Below are positions 1-5,532 of a stretch of DNA of 6,035 nt, one piece after another. Position 1 is the first letter of the stretch, and each line of letters begins with the position of its first letter. Made by a program: the position numbers and the translations under genes. The DNA comes from Bacteroidales bacterium (GTDB lineage: Bacteria; Bacteroidota; Bacteroidia; Bacteroidales; SMBSF77). The notes under the pieces are model-generated. The model made no database searches. It was given only the letters and a program-made list of their open reading frames with translations, and was not told where the DNA came from. The DNA lies in NCBI GenBank assembly GCA_021106655.1, contig JAIOTT010000493.1, positions 1 to 6,035 on the forward strand, in the 5' to 3' direction.

Positions 1-13
1 ATGAATATAAAAT

Positions 14-37
14 AGGTTCGCAGGTTCGCAGGTTCGA
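14..37. repeat. Tandem repeat, three 8-bp units (AGGTTCGC)
   Basis: Three consecutive 8-bp units occupy 14-21, 22-29 and 30-37. The first two are identical AGGTTCGC and the third ends in A instead of C. The array is more GC-rich than its surroundings and lies in non-coding sequence downstream of the thioredoxin lipoprotein gene. It may continue to the left as degenerate sequence, but positions 1-13 show no further clear copy. No coding or regulatory role can be read from it; a dispersed intergenic repeat is my inference. Confidence 0.8.
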
Positions 38-53
38 AAGTTAAAAGAAAAAT

Positions 54-88
54 CTGATAACTGATAACTGATAACTGATAACTGATTA
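54..88. repeat. Tandem repeat, 7-bp unit (CTGATAA), 4 perfect copies plus 1 variant
   Basis: Perfect CTGATAA units lie at 54-60, 61-67, 68-74 and 75-81. A fifth variant unit, CTGATTA at 82-88, contains the complement of the TAA stop codon of the adjacent minus-strand gene. The array therefore begins exactly where the coding sequence ends, read in that gene's direction. The 7-bp period is not a multiple of three, so it is not a coding repeat. Changes in copy number would leave the protein unchanged because the stop precedes the perfect copies. Confidence 0.9.
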
Positions 89-1189
89 TTGCATATTGAG
101 TAATGAACTAACTTTCTTTCGTAAATCATCTCCTCTTAAATTCCTGGCAATGATAGTACCTTCGGGATCAATCAATACATTAGCAGGTATGGAGCGTATT
201 CCATAAAGTTTTCCAGCCGAACTTTTCCAACCTGTCAGTTCAGATACTTGAGACCATGCTAAATTATCTTTATGTATGGCATTGAGCCATGCTTCTTTGT
301 CCTTGTCAAATGAAACCCCAAGTACATCAAAGCCTTTATCTTTAAATTCATGATAAACCGCAACTACATTTGGATTTTCTTTACGACATGGACTACACCA
401 GGAAGCCCAAAAATCAACTAAAACATATTTGCCTTTATAAGATAACAGCCTAACAGGATTTCCCAGCGTATCCTCCATAAGAAAATCAATTGCAGGCTGG
501 CCAATATCAACAGTTTCTAATAATTCAACCCTGTTATTAAGCTCTTTTACATAAACATATTCCACAAGTGATGAGTCAATATTATCAACAATTTTTTTAA
601 GCTTGTCAAGATCGAAACGATAGAGGTTCCTGGTCGCAATATAAGGCCCTGCATAAGACTTATTATTCTCCATAAGGTATGATGTCAGGAATTCACTTTT
701 ATTGTCATGCAGGTCATCCATTAACTTATCAAGGCTATCTGCAACAACAAGATCATCATTTTCTTTAGCTTCTTTGTACTGTTCGTACAGTACACTCATT
801 TTGTGATCGAAACCGGCAGATTCCTTTTTATAATTTTCATATTGATCCTGGGCAACAGATCCTGTAATTACAGCTTTGTCAAGACTATCAATACTTGCAT
901 GTATATTCACATCACTATCTCCGGCAAAGAAAATAACAGGAGATTCGTGCTTATCAGCCCACAGGTAGTATACTTCGGGAAGCTTGTTTTTTAGTATAAA
1001 TGAAAATTCGCCATTTTCTAAATAGGTTGTATCCACTTGAAAATAACCATCATCACCACGCTGTTCCAAAACTAAGTTTCCTTCAGTCATACCATCAATC
1101 TTTCCTGAGATAATAAATTCTTTTTCTTTGGACATTGAACATGAAATGAGTAATGTTAATGCAAGTAATTGTACTAATAGTTTTATCAT
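86..1189 (-). CDS. Thioredoxin-like (TlpA/ResA-type) lipoprotein with N-terminal DUF4369-like domain
   Basis: A 367-residue predicted lipoprotein. Residues 1-17 are a lipoprotein signal peptide: one Lys, a Leu-rich core, then the lipobox LISC with Cys17 as the lipidation site. Residues about 24-115 resemble the beta-rich DUF4369 domain often fused to thioredoxins in Bacteroidota (FIISGKIDG, then a VDTTYLENGEFSF-like strand pair). Residues about 115-225 are charged and helical. Residues about 229-365 are an AhpC/TSA-Redoxin/TlpA thioredoxin fold with active site FWASWCSPCR (Cys265 and Cys268) and the cis-proline loop at SIP (Pro335). Both redox cysteines are intact, so a membrane-anchored thiol-disulfide reductase facing the periplasm is the likely role; the substrate cannot be told. 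Residues after Cys17 (SMSKEKE) are not the strongly acidic signal associated with surface export. The ATG at 1187-1189 is chosen because it directly precedes the signal peptide. The gene is flanked by repeats and sits where mrdA/rodA are often found. Confidence 0.9.
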   Translation of the reverse strand: MIKLLVQLLALTLLISCSMSKEKEFIISGKIDGMTEGNLVLEQRGDDGYFQVDTTYLENGEFSFILKNKLPEVYYLWADKHESPVIFFAGDSDVNIHASIDSLDKAVITGSVAQDQYENYKKESAGFDHKMSVLYEQYKEAKENDDLVVADSLDKLMDDLHDNKSEFLTSYLMENNKSYAGPYIATRNLYRFDLDKLKKIVDNIDSSLVEYVYVKELNNRVELLETVDIGQPAIDFLMEDTLGNPVRLLSYKGKYVLVDFWASWCSPCRKENPNVVAVYHEFKDKGFDVLGVSFDKDKEAWLNAIHKDNLAWSQVSELTGWKSSAGKLYGIRSIPANVLIDPEGTIIARNLRGDDLRKKVSSLLNMQ

Positions 1190-1210
1190 AATATTCTGTT
1201 TTGTTTATTT

Positions 1211-1265
1211 CATCATTCCAATATTCCATCCCGATAGCTATTGGGACCATCATTCCATTCTCCCA
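1211..1265. repeat. Composite intergenic repeat between mreD and the thioredoxin gene
   Basis: The 76-bp gap is dominated by short related words. CATCATTCCA occurs at 1211-1220 and exactly again at 1248-1257. ATTCCA also occurs at 1223-1228, and a degenerate relative (CATTCTCCCA) follows at 1256-1265. An 18-bp palindrome lies in the middle, so the layout is direct repeat, palindrome, direct repeat. The block abuts the mreD stop codon at 1266. It has no T-tract on either strand and no usable reading frame, so it looks like a small dispersed repeat rather than a gene or an intrinsic terminator. Confidence 0.65.
1229..1246. repeat. 18-bp near-perfect palindrome TCCCGATAGCTATTGGGA
   Basis: All nine base pairs of the palindrome match except one position, which would be a G-T pair (1233 with 1242). 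The core ATAGCTAT is self-complementary. In RNA it could form only a shorter hairpin with a loop around AGCT. It is not followed by a run of T in either direction, so a Rho-independent terminator is not supported. It could be the centre of a dispersed repeat or a protein-binding site; the sequence alone does not decide. Confidence 0.6.
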
Positions 1266-1778
1266 TTATTTTCTAGGCCTATAAAACAAATACTGACTCA
1301 TAATGATCAGAACCATTGTAAAGACGGTACTACCTAATACTCTGTAAAAAGTCGTAAGAAATTCGCTAAATCGAAAAACTTCTATATAAAACATTGCAAA
1401 GTGGTGTATAAAAACAAGGATCAGGGAATAACTGATGAACCAGGTAAAACCAAGATCGCGAATGCATGGTTCGAGTCCGGGTTCATAGTCTTGTTTGGAT
1501 GCAACGAAACGAATAACATATGGTCTTAAATATGCCATTAAAACGCAGGCAGCAATATTGATGCCCATTGTATTTTCAAACATATCTACAGAAAATCCCA
1601 AAAGAAAAGCAGACAATAGTAGAAGCCATCGCGGTGTTTCAAATGGAAGAAGTAGAATAAATAACACATAGAAATACGGATTAAGATAACCGTTAAGTTT
1701 AATATTATTCAAGATCAGAATCTGGAATAATACAAGAACAATAAATCTTATGATATGTTTGAAATACCCGCTATTCAT
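1266..1778 (-). CDS. mreD: Rod shape-determining protein MreD
   Basis: A 170-residue, strongly hydrophobic integral membrane protein of the usual MreD length. Membrane segments can be seen at about residues 8-24, 33-46, 51-66, 72-90, 111-132 and 143-164. Residues 61-86 (GFSVDMFENTMGINIAA, then AYLRPY) match the conserved region of the family in Bacteroidota, where an Asp-Met-Phe stretch precedes a Gly-Ile segment and an Arg-Pro pair. MreD is the membrane partner of MreC in the elongation complex that directs lateral peptidoglycan synthesis. Its start codon lies inside the end of mreC, with an 8-bp overlap (1771-1778) that suggests translational coupling. Identification rests on position after mreC as much as on sequence, since MreD diverges quickly. 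The stop codon abuts a repeat block instead of leading into mrdA. Confidence 0.9.
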   Translation of the reverse strand: MNSGYFKHIIRFIVLVLFQILILNNIKLNGYLNPYFYVLFILLLPFETPRWLLLLSAFLLGFSVDMFENTMGINIAACVLMAYLRPYVIRFVASKQDYEPGLEPCIRDLGFTWFISYSLILVFIHHFAMFYIEVFRFSEFLTTFYRVLGSTVFTMVLIIMSQYLFYRPRK

Positions 1779-2601
1779 CCTGTGATTCCGTTTCTAATTT
1801 AATTTGTTCATTCTTCATCAGATTATTGACAATATATACATAACTAAGACTATTATAGTCTTCCGAAAATTTAAGTTTTATTGTATAAAAGTTCTCTCCC
1901 TGAAGTATTGTATAATTATTTATTACGCCAATCATAATACCTTCGGGAAAAATATGGGAAAAGCCACTTGTGATTATTGTATCTCCCATTGTCAATTTAA
2001 CATGTGTTGGAATATCCATTAAATAGGCTGTACGGTAATCTATCCCTTTCCATATCATCGTACCAATATAATTATTCTTCTTGATCTTTGCACTGATCTT
2101 TGCATCTTTATGCAAGACTGATATTACCGAGCTGAAATTTTTAGATACATCTCTGATTATGCCAACAATTCCTTTGGGCGAAATAACAGCCATATCCTTA
2201 TTAACCCCATCTGCTACCCCTTTATTCAGCATTAAATAATTGTTTCTCTTGTGTATTGAATTACTTATAATTCCTGCTCCCACGTATGTATATTGCTGCT
2301 TATATACAGTATCATCAATCAGGTAAGTACTTCTATCTGTAATAATATAAGATTTTTCTGTGAGGGCATGTAATATTGAATTTTCTTCTGATAAAATTTT
2401 ATTCGTTTGTTTCAAGAAAAAATATTCAGTTACATTACTAAATATTGATTTTACAGATCCGGTAAATTCGTTAGTTGCATTTATCACGACAGATCTTTGG
2501 AAATAATTATTGTTTACAATTAAAACAGTTGCAATTATTTCTAAAAATAAAAATAAAAAGAAGAAGTAGTTTTTCAACAGAAAGGAAAACAAATTACGCA
2601 T
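1771..2601 (-). CDS. mreC: Rod shape-determining protein MreC
   Basis: A 276-residue protein from the start preferred here. Residues about 11-30 form one membrane anchor with a short cytoplasmic N-terminus (MRNLFSFLLK). Residues about 55-82 are a likely coiled coil (KQTNKILSEENSILHAL). The periplasmic part is the beta-barrel domain pair: a GAGII...NNYLMLNKG strand pair at 108-128, SPKGIVGIIRDVS at 141-153, and TSGFSHIFPEGIMIGVI at 211-227, all typical of MreC. It scaffolds penicillin-binding proteins and links MreB to MreD. An in-frame ATG lies nine codons upstream (2628). I prefer 2601 because relatives usually start MRN...FLLK just before the anchor, and the extra residues MHLLNALFL add nothing recognisable. 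Neither start has a Shine-Dalgarno sequence. It follows mreB after 58 bp and overlaps mreD by 8 bp, consistent with an operon. Confidence 0.93.
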   Translation of the reverse strand: MRNLFSFLLKNYFFFLFLFLEIIATVLIVNNNYFQRSVVINATNEFTGSVKSIFSNVTEYFFLKQTNKILSEENSILHALTEKSYIITDRSTYLIDDTVYKQQYTYVGAGIISNSIHKRNNYLMLNKGVADGVNKDMAVISPKGIVGIIRDVSKNFSSVISVLHKDAKISAKIKKNNYIGTMIWKGIDYRTAYLMDIPTHVKLTMGDTIITSGFSHIFPEGIMIGVINNYTILQGENFYTIKLKFSEDYNSLSYVYIVNNLMKNEQIKLETESQDE

Positions 2602-2644
2602 AAGAAATAAAGCGTTTAATAAATGCACATATTAGTCTGTCAAC

Positions 2645-2661
2645 AACACAAAAAGTGTGTT
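2645..2661 (-). other. Small hairpin at the mreB stop codon, unlikely to terminate
   Basis: AACACA at 2645-2650 and TGTGTT at 2656-2661 are perfect inverted repeats around the 5-base loop AAAAG. The stem takes in the first bases of the mreB stop codon (2660-2662) and is AT-rich. On the minus strand the sequence beyond the stem, GTTGACAGACTAAT, has no T-tract, so full termination is unlikely. It might mark an mRNA processing or stability site between mreB and mreC, or be chance. Confidence 0.3.
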
Positions 2662-3682
2662 ATTTAATCAGAAAAGGAAATTTATCAAAATTCTTAAGAG
2701 CTATTCCTGTACCTCTTGCTACTGCTCGTAAAGGGTCTTCTGCAACATGAATTGGTAACTTCGTTTTATTATGTATTCGCTTATCAAAGCCCCTGAGCAT
2801 AGAACCGCCGCCTGCCAGATATATCCCGGTACTAAAAATATCGGCTGATAATTCCGGAGGAGTCATTTCAAGTGCATGTAAAACAGCGGCTTCTATTTTT
2901 GAAATAGATTTATCAAGCGCTCCGGCAATTTCAGCATAGTTAACCATTATCTCTTTTGGAATACCGGTTAGCATATCTCTTCCATGAACGGCAAAATCAG
3001 GTGGTGGGTTTTCTATTTCAACAAGAGCAGCACCAACTTCAATTTTTATTCTTTCGGAAGTACGTTCTCCTATGTTGATATTATGTTGTTTCCTCATATA
3101 TTCTTCAATATCGCCATTAAAGTCATCTCCGGCTATTCTGATGGATTTATTGTTCACAATCCCCCCAAGTGCAATAACAGCAATTTCGCTGGTGCCACCA
3201 CCTATATCAATAACCATATTTCCTGTAGGTTCCATAACATCAATTCCGATCCCTATCGCTGCAGCCATTGGTTCGTGAATCAATTTCACTTCTTTGGCAC
3301 CGGCTTGCTCAGCAGAATCTTTAACTGCACGTTGTTCAACTTCGGTTATCCCCGAAGGAATACAGATAACCATTTTCAAAGCAGGGGGAAATAAAGATTT
3401 GCGGGATCCAATCATTTTGATCATTTCGCGAATCATATATTCTGCAGATTTAAAATCAGCAATAACACCATCCCTTAAAGGGCGTATTGTTTTTATGTTT
3501 TCATGAGTTTTACCATGCATCATCATCGCTCTTTTCCCAACTGCAATAATAGAATTAGAGCTTCTTTCAATAGCAACGATTGAAGGTTCATCCACAACCA
3601 CCTTATCGTTGTAAATGATGATTGTATTAGCAGTACCAAGATCAATGGCAATCTCTTTGGTTAAGAAAGAAAATAAGCCCAT
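2660..3682 (-). CDS. mreB: Rod shape-determining protein MreB (bacterial actin)
   Basis: A 340-residue actin-family ATPase that polymerises under the membrane and positions the cell-wall elongation machinery. Its length is close to the roughly 345 residues usual for MreB. The nucleotide-binding motifs are in order and intact: phosphate-1 DLGTANT at 14-20; the connector EPMAAAIG at 137-144, whose Glu137 fits the expected catalytic glutamate; phosphate-2 IDIGGGTSEIAVI at 158-170; and the adenosine motif GIYLAGGGSMLRGFD at 286-300. GERTSERIKIEVGAA at 205-219 is also typical. The N-terminal MGLFSFLTK is hydrophobic and may help membrane contact. The ATG at 3680-3682 fits the family's usual start. 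The 90-bp gap after purH (3683-3772) shows no clear Bacteroidota promoter; it contains a 10-bp perfect palindrome, GGATTAATCC (3739-3748), without a T-tract. Co-transcription with purH is therefore plausible but not shown. Confidence 0.98.
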   Translation of the reverse strand: MGLFSFLTKEIAIDLGTANTIIIYNDKVVVDEPSIVAIERSSNSIIAVGKRAMMMHGKTHENIKTIRPLRDGVIADFKSAEYMIREMIKMIGSRKSLFPPALKMVICIPSGITEVEQRAVKDSAEQAGAKEVKLIHEPMAAAIGIGIDVMEPTGNMVIDIGGGTSEIAVIALGGIVNNKSIRIAGDDFNGDIEEYMRKQHNINIGERTSERIKIEVGAALVEIENPPPDFAVHGRDMLTGIPKEIMVNYAEIAGALDKSISKIEAAVLHALEMTPPELSADIFSTGIYLAGGGSMLRGFDKRIHNKTKLPIHVAEDPLRAVARGTGIALKNFDKFPFLIK

Positions 3683-3772
3683 TTTTATTTAGTATTAATT
3701 AATTAGTTTCAGTTTGTAAGCCTATAGTATAAACATTAGGATTAATCCATGAGTTTACAGCTGCTTCATTTA

Positions 3773-5290
3773 TTAATGTTTAAAATGCCTGGTTCCGGTA
3801 AATACCATCGACATATTATTTTCATTGCAATAATCAATAGAATCCTTATCTCTGATAGAACCACCCGGTTGAATTACAGCAGTAATACCAGCCTTATGAG
3901 CAATTTCAACACTATCAGCAAATGGGAAAAAAGCATCCGATGCCATAACCGCTTCTTTTAAGTCAAAATTAAATTCTCCTGCTTTTTTTATAGCTTGCTT
4001 TAAAGCATCAACTCTTGATGTCTGTCCTACTCCACTTGCAATTAATTGTTCATCCTTTGCCAATACAATGGTATTGGATTTAGTATGTTTTACTATTTTG
4101 TTAGCAAAAATCAGATCTATCTTTTCCTTTTTTGTAGGTGCCTCAACTGTAACTGTCTCTAAATCATCTTTCGTTTCAGTTTTCAGGTCTTTATCCTGTT
4201 CAAGCACTCCGTTTAAAATAGATTTAAACTGTCTCTTGGAAAAGGAGGTTGATTTTTTTTGCAAAATTATTCTATTTTTCTTTGATTTCAAGAGATCTAA
4301 GGCATTTTTTTCATATGCGGGTGCAAATATTATTTCGAAAAACAGTTTATTCATCTCCTCTGCCGTTCCCAGATCAATTTTACGATTAGTTATTAAAACA
4401 CCGCCAAAGGCAGAAACAGGATCTCCCGCCAATGCATCTGCCCAGGCATCGCTAAGCTTTTCCCTTGATGCTATTCCGCATGCATTAGTATGTTTCAAAA
4501 TTGCAAAAGTCGTATTATCAAACTCATTGATCAGGTTTATTGCAGCATCAAGATCAACCAGGTTATTATAAGATATTGCTTTACCATGTATTTGTTCAAA
4601 AACTTCATTCAACTTGCCATAATAAAGTCCTTCCTGGTGTGGGTTTTCGCCATATCGCAAAACAGATGGATTACTTAAGCTTTGTTTAAACGATTTAATT
4701 TCAGACCCTGCATTGAAATAATTAAATATAGCGGTATCATAATGAGACGACACATTAAATGCCCTCGCAGCAAAAGACTTTCTGTCTTCTATTGTTGAAG
4801 ATCCCTGCTTTTCATCTAGTAATTCAATTAATGCATCATAATCAGCAGATGACGGAACTATCAATACATCTTTATAATTCTTGGCAGCAGCCCTGATAAG
4901 GGAAATACCACCAATATCAATTTTTTCAATTATTTCAGCTTCACTATCAGTTTTGGCAAGAGTTTCTTCAAAAGGATAAAGGTCAACAATAACAAGATCT
5001 ATTTCAGGTATTTCATATTGCTTTATCTGATTGTTATCCCCGGTAAAGTCTCTTCTGAACAAGATTCCACCGAAAACTTTCGGATGTAATGTTTTAACCC
5101 TACCTCCCAAAATTGAGGGATAGGAAGTCAGTGATTCAACTGTTATTGCTTCAATACCGTTTTTCCTGATAAAATCGTATGTTCCTCCGGTTGAATAAAT
5201 AGTAATTCCCTGTTCATCCAGTTTTTTAGCGATAATATCCAGCTTGTCTTTATAAAAAACAGAAATTAATGCATTTTTGATTTTTTTCAT
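3773..5290 (-). CDS. purH: Bifunctional AICAR formyltransferase / IMP cyclohydrolase
   Basis: A 505-residue cytosolic enzyme for the last two steps of de novo purine synthesis: formylation of AICAR with 10-formyl-tetrahydrofolate, then ring closure of FAICAR to IMP. The N-terminal MGS-like cyclohydrolase domain (about 1-195) has STGGTYDF at 33-40, GGRVKTLHPKVFGGIL at 62-77, DLYPFEETL at 103-111 and EKIDIGGISLIRAAAKN at 122-138; Lys66, Asp125 and Lys137 match expected active-site residues. The C-terminal transformylase domain has LRYGENPHQ at 211-219, LKHTNACG at 265-272 with the catalytic pair Lys266-His267, SDAFFPFADS at 451-460, IQPGGSIRD at 473-481 and the ending VFTGTRHFKH. Length and ending match the Bacteroidota form. 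The frame is open for 19 codons further upstream (to 5347), but the ATG at 5290 gives the family's usual N-terminus, follows an A-rich leader, and lies downstream of a promoter candidate that would sit inside the longer frame. Confidence 0.98.
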   Translation of the reverse strand: MKKIKNALISVFYKDKLDIIAKKLDEQGITIYSTGGTYDFIRKNGIEAITVESLTSYPSILGGRVKTLHPKVFGGILFRRDFTGDNNQIKQYEIPEIDLVIVDLYPFEETLAKTDSEAEIIEKIDIGGISLIRAAAKNYKDVLIVPSSADYDALIELLDEKQGSSTIEDRKSFAARAFNVSSHYDTAIFNYFNAGSEIKSFKQSLSNPSVLRYGENPHQEGLYYGKLNEVFEQIHGKAISYNNLVDLDAAINLINEFDNTTFAILKHTNACGIASREKLSDAWADALAGDPVSAFGGVLITNRKIDLGTAEEMNKLFFEIIFAPAYEKNALDLLKSKKNRIILQKKSTSFSKRQFKSILNGVLEQDKDLKTETKDDLETVTVEAPTKKEKIDLIFANKIVKHTKSNTIVLAKDEQLIASGVGQTSRVDALKQAIKKAGEFNFDLKEAVMASDAFFPFADSVEIAHKAGITAVIQPGGSIRDKDSIDYCNENNMSMVFTGTRHFKH

Positions 5291-5316
5291 TTTTGCTTGT
5301 TTTTGGTTTTGAGTTG

Positions 5317-5348
5317 CAATTTTACCAAAAATCAAGGGAAGATGCAAT
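5317..5348 (-). promoter_or_regulatory. Candidate purH promoter, Bacteroidota type (ATTG-N20-TAAAATTG)
   Basis: Read on the minus strand, ATTG (5348-5345) is followed after 20 bp by TAAAATTG (5324-5317). This fits the Bacteroidota consensus TTTG-N19-21-TAnnTTTG with one mismatch in each box. Transcription would start near 5311, giving an untranslated leader of about 20 bases before the ATG at 5290. Both boxes lie within two exact copies of TAAAATTGCA (minus strand; plus-strand positions 5315-5324 and 5343-5352) spaced 28 bp apart. It was found by eye in AT-rich sequence, so a chance match remains possible. Confidence 0.4.
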
Positions 5349-5449
5349 TTTAATATTAACTTTACCCCTCTTAATAAAAGATCATTACAAATAATTTAAT
5401 ACATATTAATAGAACTTTTAATACGAAATTTTTAAACTAAAGTTCATTT

Positions 5450-5482
5450 TTTGTTAAAATACTAATATTATATTTAAATTTT
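5450..5482 (+). promoter_or_regulatory. Candidate promoter of the divergent permease gene (TTTG-N21-TAAATTTT)
   Basis: TTTG at 5450-5453 is a perfect -33 box. After 21 bp, TAAATTTT at 5475-5482 matches TAnnTTTG except for the last base. The expected start is near 5490, leaving a leader of roughly 40 bases before the ATG at 5533. The surroundings are extremely AT-rich, which raises the chance of a false match. The rest of the 242-bp divergent region (5291-5532) shows no gene, RNA or clear terminator. Confidence 0.3.
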
Positions 5483-5532
5483 ATTATTATTTTTATAAGA
5501 AATTGCCTTTTTAGCCTGTTAATAATACCATT

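Noticed and set aside
14..88. The tandem repeats at the left edge as a CRISPR array
   Set aside because: The units are 7-8 bp and directly adjacent with no spacers, unlike CRISPR repeats of about 24-40 bp.
1229..1246. The 18-bp palindrome as a Rho-independent terminator for mreD
   Set aside because: No T-tract follows in either direction and the usable stem is short, so it fits a dispersed repeat better.
1128..1337. A short plus-strand frame across the mreD-thioredoxin junction
   Set aside because: It reads through the repeat block and overlaps the ends of two minus-strand genes; low-complexity hydrophobic content comes from the repeats.
2984..3394. A 136-codon open frame on the plus strand opposite mreB
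   Set aside because: It is antisense to conserved MreB motifs, has no family resemblance and overlaps other equally meaningless frames in the same place.
3739..3748. The perfect 10-bp palindrome GGATTAATCC between purH and mreB as a terminator or operator
   Set aside because: It is too short for a terminator stem with loop, has no T-tract, and a 10-bp palindrome in AT-rich DNA is weak evidence for a binding site.
4068..4571. A long open frame (167 codons) on the plus strand opposite purH
   Set aside because: It lies entirely antisense to the well-conserved purH gene, has no recognisable domain, and its composition follows from the codons of the opposite strand.
5291..5532. A purine-sensing riboswitch in front of purH
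   Set aside because: The leader from the likely transcription start is only about 20 bases and the region shows no paired, conserved RNA core.
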